From: Urophycis tenuis
Lineage: Eukaryota; Chordata; Actinopteri; Gadiformes; Phycidae
Length of the DNA stretch: 64,000 nt
Assembly: GCA_036785325.1 (NCBI GenBank)
Contig: JAXIVH010000033.1
Span: forward strand, 4,021,707-4,085,706
Direction of reading: 5' to 3'
The position numbers were made by a program, and so were the translations under genes. The notes beneath the pieces were generated by a model. That model saw only the letters and a program-made list of their open reading frames with translations. It made no database searches and was not told the origin of the DNA. This document shows positions 11,831-43,571 of the stretch, one piece after another. Position 1 is the first letter of the stretch; each line of letters begins with the position of its first letter.

Positions 11831-13837
11831 TCACAGAGTGAGTTCCTCTATTTCATCGTCGAATGAGGCGACGGCGCGCACGGCGGGCCTGCTCTCCGCC
11901 ACGTGCAGCGCGGCCCGGACGCCGGCCGGCGCCGCGCCGAAGAGCGTCTCCCTCCGTGGGCGGGGGTCGCTGTTGAGCGGCGCCATTCGATTGGACGAGC
12001 CGGAGGCGGAGGCGGGTCCGGGGGGCGTGGCCGGCGTCCCGAACAGCCGCTCCATCAGGCTGACGGAGGTCCCACCCTCGCTGCTGCTCCCGGCGCTTCC
12101 GTGCCTCTCCTCGTCTCCCTCGCGGCGAGGGGGAGGCGACGGGAAGGCGGCGGAGCCCGAGCCGCGTGCGGGGGGGCGCCCGATGGTGGGGGCGTAGCTG
12201 CCGAAGGTCAAGTCGTCCAGGTCCGAGAGCTGGGGCCGCAGCGGCGGCGCCCTCCGCCCCGCCGCCACGCCCTCCGCGCTCTTCCTGGCCCGGTCCCCGC
12301 CGCCCACGGCGCCGTGCAGCACGCCCGCCGGCGCCTCCGGTTCCGTGAGGCCGAAGATGGCGGAGGCGTTGAGGCTGTGGGGAGGGTCCGGCCCTGAGGC
12401 GGCGTGGTGGTGGTGCTGGGGGCGGGGCTCTCGCTCGGAGAACGCGGGGTCCGGGGGCGGGGCCTCCTCCTGCAGGTCGATCTCCCGCAGCTTGGCGAGC
12501 AGCTGGTCCTTCCTGCGGCGCTCCTCGTCGGCGTCCTCCCGGTTCCACCGGCTGCCTCCCGCCTCCTCCCTGCCCGCCTCCTGCTTCTCCTCCCGAGGCG
12601 AGCCCCTCCTCTGCCTCCTCTCCTCCAGCTTGTGGTTGAGCGGGCGGCTGGCCGGCTCTCTCCTCTCCTCTTTCTCCCATCCTGTGGAAGGAGCGTGTTG
12701 GGATCCTGAAAGTGTGCTTATTCTGTGATGGTTTCGCAAAAAAAAAACAGGGCATGGAGCTGTGGCGCCCCCGTGTGGTCGAACCAGCCTTTTACAAAAG
12801 AAACACAACAGTTGAGGCCCCAAAAAGAGTATTATTGCAAAAACGGTTTACCCTCTTCCCATCTCTTTGGCTTCAGCTCTGGTCCGTTTGAAAACAGTTT
12901 CTGTGGTCGTTTCTCCACCTCCTCCTCCTCCTCCCTCGCTCCATCCCTGGCCATCTCTCTCTCCCGCTCGTCTTCCTCCCTCCTCTCGAGGCTTCGCTCC
13001 TGCCACCCGCCGTCTTTGTGGGAGTCCTGTAAGGGGGAGAGGACGGAGAGGGAGGGAGGGAGAGGGTCAGCCGTGGGGGGCGGGGGGGAAGATTTCCACG
13101 TGGACGCTGGGAGCTGGAAGCCGGCAGGCGGGCCGGTTACCTTGAGCGACAGGTAGTCGTCGGCCGCGTGGGTGGCGTACTCGTCGCCGTTGACGACGGC
13201 CGCCGGGGGAGGCGTGGGGAACCCGGGGCTCGGGGGCGTGTCTCCGGTCTGCACCGCCTTGCTGCTGCTGGGGGCTGCCATGTTGGGGGGGGGGGGGGGG
13301 GGGGACGACAGGTTGTAATTCAGAGGGGTTCTCGTCATTTTACGGGGGTCAGGTTGTAAGTGAAGTGAAGTGTAGCGGGTACATTTGTACCGTACGACAG
13401 GATTGTGCGCAGACACAGTGCTTAGACAGAGCCGTACATACAGGTTCTCACTTTTTCACCGATCTGACTTTAAGAGCTCGCATTTAACTTAATTTAATCT
13501 AATCTTGTCTAGGTTAATCTATTTATTGTTTATCGACTATAGTCACTCATCTATCCCCTTGTACTGCTGGTCACTGTGAATTTCTCCTAAGGGGGATTAA
13601 TAAAGGAATACCTTATCTTATCTTACCTTTGCTCTTCGCTCCGAGCTCCGACGCGTCTCTGCGCGCGGTGGCTTTGGACACGCGGTTGGCGTATATGTTC
13701 ATGGTGTCCAGCTCCCTCTCCTTCTCCTGAGCGGCGAGGGACACGACAGCGCATCAGAGTTGTTCAAGTGACGCCGGGACCCCCTCTCACCAGGGGGGCA
13801 CCGTTCAGGCAGGCGCGTGTGTGTGTGTGTGTGTCTG

Positions 13838-13869
<32 letters not shown>

Positions 13870-16341
13870 TGCGTGTGTGTGCGTGTGTGCGTGCGTGCTT
13901 GCGTGTGTGTGCGTGTGTGTGCGTGTGTGCATGTGTGTGTGTGTGCGTGCGTGCGTGCGCGTGCGTGCGTGCATGTGTGTGTGTGTGTGCGTGCGTGCGT
14001 GTGTGTGCGTGTGCATGCGTGCGTGCGTGTGTGTGCGTGCGTGTGCGTGCGTGCGTGCGTGCGTGCGTGTGCGTGCGTGTGCGTGAGCGTGTGTGTGTGT
14101 GTGTGTGTGCGTGTGTGTGCGTGTACCTTTAGCTTAGCGCTCAGCCTTCCCAGCTCCTCCTGCAGGGGCTTCATCTCTTCCTGTACAGCGACGGTCTTCT
14201 TCCTCTCGGCGGCCAGCTGCCGCTGGTAGCTGCTGTTGCTCAGCTCCAGGCCGCGCTCCAGCTCCTGCGAGGTCACACACACACCAGACCTGTTGGATCC
14301 TGGGCGCACGCTGACCTCCTCAACATGCTATGGTTAGATTCAGCGTGTCGGTGTCACTTCTCTCCAACTGCCCTAAATTGTCTGGAATGACGATGTCTCC
14401 GTAACCCGAGCTATGCAAGCGGTCACGTAAACGTGGGGATTTACTGTTAATCCCTCAAAATGGCCAGAACTCTGCGACTTTGCCTAACCGTTGCCGAGCC
14501 ATATATGTGTGTGTGTGTGTGTATAATGCTGGATCCACGCACACTATATAGTACAGACCCAGGTGACCTGGAGCCATAGACATGATGGCTCCATAGACAT
14601 GATGTAGATCTGGCTCCCCTTGGGACCCAGCTGCCCCCTGAGCCACAGACATCCCCTGGATCACCTTGATCCTGCGCTGGGCCTCCTGCCCCAGGGTCTT
14701 CTCCTGCTCCAGCAGGCGGCTGAGCTCCTCGCGGGGCCCCAGCTCCTGCTTCTCCGCCAGCCGGCGGAGCCGCGCCTCGGCGGCCTGGCTCCTCTGCAGG
14801 CGCTCCTCGCCGTCCTTCAGCCGGCGCTCCGCCGCCCGCTCGCGCTCCTGCGCCCGCCGCAGCCTCTCGCGCAGCGCCGCCGTCTCGTTGGCGTGGCGCC
14901 CCAGCAGCTGGGCGATCTCGCTCTCCGTGTCGTCGTAGCGATGCAGCGCCTTCTCCTGGCGCACCTGGAGCTGGACGGGGTAAAAGGGGGGCGGGGCCAG
15001 GGGCGGCCAGGAGGGGGACGGGGTTACAACCGGTCAGCCGCGGCCTACTGGTTAGGGCTTCAGACTTGTAACCGCAGGGTTGCCGGTTCGAACCCCGACC
15101 AGTACGAACGGCTGAAGTGCCTGTGAGCAAGGCACCTAACCCCTCACTGCTCCCCGAGCGCCGCTGTTGGCAGCTCACTGCCTCGGGATAAGTGTGTGTT
15201 TCAACTCACTGTGTGCCTCACCATCACTGTGTGCTGAGTGTATTTCCACTAATTCACGATTGGGTTAAATGCAGACACCTAATTTCCCTCACGGGATCAA
15301 AAGAGTAATTCTTCTTCTTCTTCTTCTAGAAGGTCCGGCGAACACCTCGTCCTAGCCTACCAGAGAACCGGGCCTCAAAATGTGAAACGTTTTTTTTTTT
15401 TTTAATCTATCTGCCGGTGATGGATAGATTTGCGGCAGAGCAGCGTGAACGGGCCCCCCTCAGGCCCCGTGCCCCCCGCCCCCGCCGGTACACGTGGCGC
15501 GCCCTTACCTGCCGCAGCACGCGGTTCTCCTTCTGCAGCTCGTCGGTGCGCAGCTGCAGCTCGGCCAGTGCGTTGCGCAGCTCGTTGATCTTCAGCAGCC
15601 GCGCGGACAGCATGCGCTTGGTGACCAGGTCCAGGTCCCGGGGGGCCGCGGGCTCCTTGCTCTGCAGGGAGCGGCCCCCGCCCCCCCCGGCGCGGTGCTG
15701 CGGTCGGGACAGAGAGGGAGGGCCTCCGTGGCGCTGGGGGCGTGTCACTCCGCGGTGAACTCCGCCTCCTGCTGGGGCGAGGGAAGCGGGAGGGTCGTGG
15801 TGACGTAGACAGGACTCGCATTTGAATTTCGGATGGATAAGGAGCAGGTGGGGGCTAGGCATCAAGTTCACAGTTTTTAAATTGTTTCATATGAACGGAG
15901 CAACGCTGCCATCTACCGGGGGGTCAAAGGAACTACAACAACACTCTCCACCCACCTGTCTTGCGGAACGGACTGGCGGGTAGAACGCCGTTGGTGCGCG
16001 GGCCTCGCGGCGAGGCGCGCGACGGCAGTGCGCGACGGCGTGCGCGACCCGGAGCGCGGCGAGAGCGAGCGGCCCGAGGAGCGAGACTCGTCGTAGTCGT
16101 CGGAGTAGAGCGAACTGCCGGCGCTGCCGCGCCCCTCCCCGTCCGACGCCACGTCGCGGTCCGGATCGTGGTCCCAGATCCGGGTCTTGGACCGGTCCTG
16201 GCTGCGCTCGCGGACGCGGAGGTGCGCGGGCGGCGGGGAGTCTTTTCCTCGGCTCCGGACGGACAGGCGGCCCGGGTCGGAGTTCCGGTTGTCGCCGTGG
16301 TCACCGGCGTTGGTTTCCGACTCCATGGGGTCGCTTGTCAT
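11831..16341 (-). CDS. lca5: Lebercilin (ciliary coiled-coil protein), eight coding exons
   Basis: Exons, minus strand: 16341-15956, 15771-15509, 14970-14665, 14264-14127, 13726-13627, 13274-13141, 13026-12852, 12681-11831 (TGA). Exons 2-5 encode the lebercilin coiled coil, with DLVTKRMLSARLLKINELRN, RQEKALHRYDDTESEI, LELSNSSYQRQLAAERKK and EKERELDTMNIYANR, each aligning by memory with human LCA5. The last exon has LLAKLREIDLQ, LTFGSYAPTIGR, SLMERLFG and the acidic C-terminus FDDEIEELTL. All junctions from exon 2 onward agree in phase. The exon 1 to 2 junction does not: the eight exons sum to 2,353 nt, one base over a multiple of three. Expected product is roughly 780 residues against 697 in human. 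Lebercilin acts at the ciliary base and axoneme in intraflagellar transport; its loss causes Leber congenital amaurosis in people. The start follows a splice acceptor at 16354, so a 5' UTR exon lies upstream. Confidence 0.9.
13480..13626 (+). mobile_element. Retroelement 3' tail abutting the lca5 exon 5 donor
   Basis: Contains a LINE-like 3' end (CTAAGGGGGATTAATAAAGG followed by a (TTATC)-type tail) that stops at the splice donor of lca5 exon 5 at 13626. The first intronic bases of the minus-strand gene therefore come from the tail repeat. Confidence 0.55.
13817..14125 (+). repeat. Compound (TG/TGCG)n array in an lca5 intron
   Basis: About 310 bp of TG and TGCG units filling most of the intron between lca5 exons 4 and 5. 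It stops two bases short of the exon 4 donor side. On the transcribed strand it is a CA/CGCA array, a possible hnRNP L target. Confidence 0.95.
15035..15330 (+). mobile_element. tRNA-derived SINE in an lca5 intron
   Basis: Starts AGCCGCGGCCTACTGGTTAG, has box B GGTTCGAACCCC at about 15087, the body GTGCCTCACCATCACTGTGT and ends in (CTT)n. Same family as the minus-strand copy at 5459-5752. Confidence 0.8.
15956..16341 (-). CDS. lca5: lca5 first coding exon, probable frame conflict
   Basis: ATG at 16341 begins MTSDPMESETNAGDHGDN and the frame continues through SSLYSDDYDESRSSGRSLSP to the strong donor CAG/gtgggt after 15956, ending in phase 2. The following exon offers acceptors in phase 1 (after 15772) or phase 0 (after 15698) but no convincing phase-2 acceptor. 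The overlapping frame at the 3' end reads LPASPFRKT and would leave the donor in phase 1, matching the phase-1 acceptor. Either one base has been gained or lost inside this exon, by assembly error or real mutation, or a non-obvious splice site is used. Confidence 0.7.
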
Positions 16342-16353
16342 GAGCTCGCCACG

Positions 16354-16650
16354 CTGAGGGGAGGGAGGCCACAGGGAGACGTGATTACTAAGGGTCAGCA
16401 CCCAGAACCACAGCCCAAGAACCAGTCACAGAACCATTAAAGACTCCCAAATGAGAGCCTTTAACACAAACCAACCTATCAAATAAGAAATAAATAAAAC
16501 TACGTTAGGCCTCACAACCAACAACAAGGCAAGTCATATTTACCACCATATGTCTTTGTTATTTATTAAGCCACCGGTCAGCCAATAAGCCACGACACGT
16601 TCACCATGGTGAATGTTTTCTGTGAGACAGCATGCGCTGTGACACGGCTG

Positions 16651-16685
<35 letters not shown>

Positions 16686-18807
16686 TGCTGCTGCTTCACT
16701 GCGCCATTACACAAGTGGCAACCTTGTACAACTATGTTCTCCTGTTGACAAACAAAACATGTCTGCCACAACAAAACAACGAAACAGTAGCCTATAGGAA
16801 TAGCCTACGGAGATATCTTTATCATCTAAATCAGAAGGCTATTTAGTCTTTTGTAGTAGTTGTTGTTTTTTTGCAAGAGATTCTTAAGTGTATCAAGTGT
16901 CCTGGTCACGTAATCGACCACAGACAAAGGGAAAGCACTTGATATCACTGTGCCCATGACAACAGTGATAAACACAGACAACACCGCCAAAGATGGTGCG
17001 TCAAATAAAGAGGGTGGACAAGCGCATCTATGCATTCCGGGTTATGATTGTATAGCCAGAGCATCCCACACAATAGGTGGGAAAATACGAGTTAACTACA
17101 CACTTCTCCCTCACACACACACACAGTATGCAAAATGTAACAGGGCACATGTAAGCATGTCAGATACTAAGGAAAACAAGTGTGTGACATAACGGCCTCC
17201 TAACGCATGACATGCTGAATCTGCACACAACATGCACACTGTCCATGCACATGCAATCATTAAGCACCTCAGGGGAAATGGACCAACCGCAAACCGATCT
17301 GATTGGGTGATTTCTTAACTTACACAGTCAAAAAAAACCTATAGCCTTTGACGTCATCGTCTTCTCCATCCTCATCTCAATTTTCAATCTTTTAGTACAA
17401 ATGAAAACAGGTCAACTCGTCTGACGTCAGCCATCAGGAGGCTAGTGTTGGTCTGGTCCTGTCTGTAGCAGGGGGAGTGACGTGCAACATTTGGTCATGT
17501 CATTCACAGGCACATTCCAACTCAATTGGGTCCGAGTTCAGCCCAAACACACACTCTGGGAAGAACGCCAAGGTCCCCAAGCATTCAATAACACTTCTCT
17601 ACCAGCAGCCAAACAAGGCGTGCGGCTACTTAGCCAACTAGCTGAGATTAAGGCTAGCTGGTTCACTGACATGCTAGCTGGACGACAGGCAGGCACATCT
17701 TTGACTCGTGTTAACTCGTAGTTATAACGTCGTAGAGGCAGTGTGTGTCCGTGTGCCATGCATCTACTCGTACACAGCTTGCTTCCTCAAGCATTCCACT
17801 AACAACACGCTGCGCTCCCATCACGACCCTTCGATTGAATTAGCCCAGGAAGCTAAAAGGCTAACCTCGTTCGCTTGTACACCTCAAATCGTGCCCATAA
17901 AACAGCCACAACTCTTACGTGAAAACAAAAAAACTGACGAAAACCAGTCTATCGACGCAGAAAGTTACCAAACCCACCGGAATTTCCCTCGATGACCGGG
18001 CGACGAGGTGTTAGATCGGTGTTTGTTCACTCCGGATCATCTGCTCCTGACAGTCCCATCGCCGACGCTGCACCATGGCAACCACGGAATGTACCAAATC
18101 ATTGGCGGTTCCACTTCTGTCCGCGGGTGGCGCTGTGGTCCATTTAGTGTCGAGTCCATGTATATAGTTTGTTGAACGTTTCGTTAGAATATCACCGATA
18201 CTCACTATTATTACAAAATAATAACATGGAAGGTCAGTGGCCCGGCAAACATTATTACTTTTTTTATCACACTCTTTCTTCCAAAGGTAACACCTTAGTT
18301 CCACTCCTTCACAATAAAAGCCCCGGACATACTCCACATCACCCTGCCTTCTCTCAACCGTGACTTAAATAAAATAGCTTAGAGAAAGATGTGTGAAAAC
18401 GAGAGTAAGTCGACAAGGATTCGTTTGCTTCCCAATTAACGTTTCCCCGATCCGCGTCACACATCCACACGCTATATCGATCACAAGGATCGGGGCGTTC
18501 ACTGGTACGGCCCGTTCCTGGTGCCTGGCTGTGGGTGTAGGCTAACGATGGTACAGTCGCCTCTGGAGGTCGTGACGCTGGAAGCCCCGCTGGGGGAGCG
18601 TGAGCGCTCTGGAGACGCGCCGTGCGTTATTATGGCACACTGCGCGCTTGGAGGCGCGCGTTTTTTCCCTCTACCTACCCCGTTTCCGTTCCGAGGCGAC
18701 TTTTACTTTATTTTTTTATAAGACTCTGTACGGCGAAAAGTCAGAGGAATAGCCTGTTGGCTATTTATAATCGTTTGTTACGCCGGGATAGCTTATAGAA
18801 GATTAAA
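16354..18807. promoter_or_regulatory. Head-to-head interval of lca5 and sh3bgrl2
   Basis: This 2.4-kb interval separates the divergent lca5 and sh3bgrl2 starts. It should hold the lca5 5' UTR exon(s) and both promoters. A (CA)n array lies at 16652-16682. The part nearest sh3bgrl2 (about 18420-18700) is relatively CpG-rich and is the best promoter candidate. No TATA box or initiator can be assigned with confidence. Confidence 0.4.
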
Positions 18808-25524
<6,717 letters not shown>

Positions 25525-25904
25525 GCCACAGCAGCCCCCCCACCACCTGAAGAGGAGGAGGAGGATCGATGATCACCGCCCACCCACCGCCCCCCCATCC
25601 AGCATCACTTCCTGCTCTCAGATCAGCTCCAAGCGGGGGAGGACGTGAGGATGTTGGCTGCTGGCCAAGGTGCCCCCCCTGACCTACCAGCTGGAGGTCT
25701 CTGACCTCTCAGGAACCCTGCCAGGAACCGTTATCCCAACAGTGGCAGGATGAACTATTGCGCATGGTGTCGTTTAGCCCTTATCGTTGTTCGGCCTGAC
25801 ATCGCCGCCGTCGCCCACTGTGTGCTGTGGGACATCAGATGTGGTTCTGTGGCTCTGTGCCTAGGGTAATGTTGGGCAACAGCCTTGAGATCAAAGGCAT
25901 GCCT

Positions 25905-25978
<74 letters not shown>

Positions 25979-27868
25979 TGAGTCCTTGGAAACAGCTCTG
26001 TGTTGTTGTTTATACAATGTCCGTCTTTCGATACGCGGTTCAAGAGGCCACGACGTTGTTTGCGCGGCATCAAGTGGAGGAGACGCCTGTCGATTAAACT
26101 CACACGGCCAATCCACATCCAAGCTCGTTACTTTCGACACAAGTGGGCGGGAGCGACGCTGCACAGCTGTCTCGGAGGGATCAACCTCAACAATGTTTCT
26201 TAAATGAACTCCGGGCACTTTGGGTTCCTTTTTGAACCCAGTGTGTTTCACTCCATTGGTCGGTCCCTCGCCGCCTCGCGCTCCTGTGCCCTTTCTGCTC
26301 CTTCTCATCCTGACTCACCTCATTCTTCCTGCCTATTAAATTATCATGGGTCCATGGTCAGACGAGTGCTGAGGTTTGCACATGCTCAGTGATGTGAGCG
26401 CCATGTTGTGATGCCACTGCCAAAATGGTGAATCACACACACACACACACACACTTGTTTAAGTAATGTCTAAATATTTAATGGCATGTTGTATAACTAC
26501 TAATGGCTGATATTCTATAACGACATATATGGCTTGTATTCAGCATCCATTCAGTGCTATTACATTCATGCAAATGTGAAGCTTGATTATCAAAGCTCAT
26601 TGTAGTTGGTTGTTTGTTGATTCGTTTATATTAAAATTTTGCCTTGAATCACTGTGTCCTTTATAATACTTAGTTGCAATAATGATGGATTTGAAAAATC
26701 AGTCTTGTCTACAATGGCATAAAACAAGTACACATTTGTTTTACTGTTTTCAGAGTATGATAATTGATAAAGGGTAGCTAAAAGTTATGACACAAAACTT
26801 TTTCACTCATGTCATGAACCTTGGTGTTCAGCAAGACTACTTTAGGGAGCAGGAACGATCCAGAAGCATAATCCTCACGAATAATACTCACTTGATTGAA
26901 TAACATATTTAGACTAGAACTAGAAACTACAAACGTTAATGTAAAAGTATTTTTGGTTTGCAGAAATGTACAAATAGCTATGTTTTCGTATGGCACCTAT
27001 GGGTTGTTTATTTCATTATCATATTTATTTATTTAATTGCCATATTTACTAATGTATTTATTCAATAGTCCCTTCATGGCGTTCAATAGTTTGGAGGTCA
27101 AACTTGTTTGCTGCTGGTGTAATGTGCTGGGAACCCCTTTCTTTCACATTGGAATACTTTGTTCACATTCAAATCACACAAATATAGCACGTGATAGAAC
27201 TGCAAGTCTACGTGTAACGCTGCGTTCCACGCCACTCGGAGCATGGGAAGCTCAGCCGTCGACTCATGTAAACTCAAGTCCACCTCGAGCTCTGAGTTGT
27301 CTTGAACGCGGTATGAATCTTCAAGTCTTCGTCCAATGGAGAAGTTGGATGAAATTACTACAAACAGTGAATACGTCCAAGTTTTCTTTCGCCAATCTGT
27401 GTAAATATTGCCTTAAATTCTTTATTCCCCTTCTTTAATGATTGATCCAAAAGTCAACAGGCATCCCAAGTCCAAAGGCCATTTTTGTCATTTCATCTAT
27501 GTCTCCTATAGAGGGATGATCATTTGGTCTTTTTGTGTTTCCAGACTGTTGCACTTCAGTAGACTTTAGTATCCTGGGTTTTTCCTGCTGTTTAGGAGCT
27601 CCTCCGATTGGGTGTATTTAGAAGGTAATACATCTCACTCATCATCTTACCAAATGGGTGAAAATGTGAAATTTGCTTATAATAGTTTTTTTTCCCCCAA
27701 TATTGCCACAGTAGCACTTGAGGATATAATCTAGTCAGTATTGTTATAAGGTGTTACTGTTTGTGCAAAAAGTACGAGCACCTACATATGGAAACCTGTG
27801 AATGTATTTTGATTCTATTCTAGAGTATTAACAGGAGTCTCTCTACTCTGAGGGCTGACCTGTCTACT
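25525..27868. other. Interval between sh3bgrl2 and the SRCR receptor
   Basis: Probably sh3bgrl2 3' UTR at the left and the receptor promoter and 5' UTR at the right. It holds a TG array (25904-25936) joined to a GA array (25936-25975), a short CA array (about 26437-26455) and one copy of a dispersed duplication (26797-27000). No further coding exon was found. Confidence 0.4.
26797..27000 (+). repeat. Dispersed duplication, copy A
   Basis: Shares TCATGAACCTT, AGCAAGACTACTTTAGG, CGATCCAGAAGCATAATCC and TAGACTAGAACTAGAAACTA with 32378-32715 in the same orientation. It lacks about 120 bp present in the other copy. Confidence 0.88.
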
Positions 27869-40766
<12,898 letters not shown>

Positions 40767-41665
40767 AAACAGACGGGAGGCTCGTGGCGTTATGTAATCC
40801 TTCATATATAGCACCATGGGAACAGGACTGAAGAATCCACTGAAAATGTACACCGAGAGAGATTACAATTGGGATTATTGGTTAGGTTTATAGCATGGAT
40901 TTGCATCCCGTTGGCCTTTCACCTGGCAGGCATTCTCGGTTCCAAACAACAGCAAGGTGATGGAACCGCAGACGTTCATACACAGACGCCACACCGACTG
41001 CTTTGGGCCCGTCGCCCCCAATGCGTCGACATCGCCGCCATATTGGAGAGGGCCACGACTGGCTTGTACACAAACACACGTTAGCGGTGTGAGCTGCAGT
41101 TTGTAAGCTATGATTTCACTTGCATGTAAAAAATGACCCATTGAAAATTGAATTTGGTCGAGAAACGTAAAGACGTAAAGGGCTTTTTATCTAGAAAAGC
41201 GTGCGTTTGTCGCCCTGCGCGTGCTCACAGACCTCTCCAATATGGCAGCGATGTAAACGCACACGCTCCGAAGGGCAACGCAGTGTGTGTTGAATGTACG
41301 CGTCTGGATTGTGTATGGTATGGACGCACTCGGCTCCATCACGGAACCCAGATAACCAGGCCCGGTCACATTGATTGAGACGGGCAAAAAAAAAAAAAAA
41401 ACGATTAAAAAAGGGTCATACTAGTGAATGTGGCTGCTGTGTACTTTAATGGGATTGAAATAATAGTTGAAGAGAGTCTGCTTGCTACGCTTTTTCATGT
41501 ATTTGTATTGGATTCAATATCCTGAAGGGCTTATTGTTGCCTCTTTAAGACCTACTATATTACAGGCTTTGTGTTTTAGTTTTGGTCCACTGCTTACGAT
41601 AATGTGAAATAACAAAGTATCATTCACTGTGCCAAGGTTGGTTTTCTCTTAGCCATGTACTTTTG

Positions 41666-41671
41666 AATAAA
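41666..41671 (+). promoter_or_regulatory. AATAAA, candidate poly(A) signal of the SRCR receptor
   Basis: Canonical hexamer about 900 nt after the TGA of the SRCR receptor, before the next plus-strand gene. It is one candidate among AT-rich sequence, so usage is inferred only. Confidence 0.35.
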
Positions 41672-42063
41672 GTATTGAATATTGCTTTACAATGTTTCGT
41701 TACTTTAGAGTGAAGGATAAAATGAAAGGGCCGTCCGAATCTTGACTACAGTATTCCACTCCCATCTATAACGCTTCTGCATCAAGTGTATACATATATA
41801 CACACACACAAAAGAGAGAGAGAGAGGGAGAGAGAGAAAGGTAAACAAACTGGAAGAAGGAAGTGCTGGTGGGGCAAACAGACCACGCAGACATTCCAGT
41901 GGGTGTGGTCAGCACACAGGTAAGTCATGTTGCGACCTGTGCTCACCTGTTCTGCTGCAGCAGCAAGACATTGCTTACATTTCTCCAGACGGGTTATTCA
42001 CATTTTCTCTCTTTCTGTCTGTCCCTCCCACCCTCGCCCCATCTCTCCCCCCTCCTCTCTGCG

Positions 42064-42155
42064 ACACATACAGGAGCACCTCTGCTACACATACAGGAGC
42101 ACCTCTGCTACACATACAGGAGCACCTCTGCTACACATACAGGAACACCTCTGCT
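42064..42155 (+). repeat. 23-bp minisatellite, four copies
   Basis: Unit ACACATACAGGAGCACCTCTGCT split over 23 bp, repeated four times with one substitution (G to A) in the last copy. It ends 79 bp before the sh3bgrl3 ATG, in its promoter or 5' UTR. Confidence 0.95.
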
Positions 42156-42234
42156 CGCTCACTCTGTCATTCTGCTTTGAGCCAAAGGGCTCCTCCAAGC
42201 CATTTGTGGGGATTTGTTGTCCAGGCGTCTGATC

Positions 42235-42868
42235 ATGTCAGAAATCAGGCTGTATTACACCAGCGTGAGCTGCGATCGCCAGGTACCGTATTGGTTTTGT
42301 TCACTTTGTGTGTTTTGTCCACTTTTCACGCGACGCCCTCCTGCCTGAATGCTTCTGGGTGTGTGGTCACCGCCACCACATTTCTTCACTCCTGTCACTT
42401 CAGCGTCTTGTGCCGTTCTCACATCTCCAGCCCGTGCAGTGCCGAGCGTACTGTACCTGTAGTGTCATAGTTCACTTTGGTGCGCGGCACTCACACTCAT
42501 TGTCATGTCATGTCAACAACAGCAACAACAACAACAACAACAACAAATTCAGCTGGCTCTGCATTTCATCCGCTGTTCCAGGTGAAGAAAAAACAGCAAC
42601 ACCTAATGTCCATTTTGGACTCCAAGGGCATCGCCCACACTGACGTGGACATCTCCCAGAGCGAAGACAACAAGGAGGAGATGCGCAGGATGGCTGGCAG
42701 TGAGGTGGCCTTGGCCCCCCAGATATGCAACGGGAGCCGGTACTGCGGGGTGAGTCCCAACGCCACCGCCACCATCATCTGTGTATCTGATCACAATAAA
42801 CAGCTTGTCAACGACATCATGTGCCCCAGGCAGCCTCACCTCTATGTGTGTGGTGTGTGTGCGTGGTG

Positions 42869-42900
<32 letters not shown>

Positions 42901-43284
42901 TGCGTGTGTGTATGTGTGTGCGTGCGTGCGTGCGTGTGTGTGTGTGTAAATAAGGATCAGATCAATGTTTACTGAGCAGCAAAAGATACTCCGGCAGATA
43001 GCCGGGGCCTGCAGGAACCAGTTTCCTGCAGGGAACGCCTGTCAAACAGCCTGTGTTTCTGGAGTGCCTTGAGTCTCTGCGTGGGCTGCAGGGCATGCAT
43101 GCTCAGAGCCTGGCACCACAGACAGACACACAACGCTTCAACGTGTAGAGACTATAGACCCACTACCCGAGCGTGTTTGGTCTTTGAACTTGTAAAAAAA
43201 AAAAATGTTTTACACACACGCACACACACACACACACACAGGTACACAGGCACACACGCACGCACATACGCAGACACGCACAGT

Positions 43285-43315
<31 letters not shown>

Positions 43316-43538
43316 TCACACACACATGCACACACGCACACTCACACACACACACACACACACAGACACACAGTCACACACACACACAGTCACACACACA
43401 CACACACACACAGTCACACACACACACAGTCACACACACACATACACTCACACACACATACACTCACACACACATGCACACACGCACACACACACACACA
43501 CACATGCACACACGCGCACACACACACACACACACACA

Positions 43539-43571
<33 letters not shown>

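Noticed and set aside
11853..12755. 300-codon minus-strand frame rich in Arg, Gly and Ala
   Set aside because: Shadow of the GC-rich last exon of lca5 in another frame; the true frame has the lebercilin motifs.
13764..14309. Long frames in the TG array of the lca5 intron
   Set aside because: Pure repeat translation; only 14127-14264 on the minus strand is coding, as lca5 exon 4.
15060..15110. A tRNA gene suggested by the box A and box B motifs
   Set aside because: The sequence belongs to a SINE with a (CTT)n tail and a sister copy at 5459-5752; no complete cloverleaf is evident.
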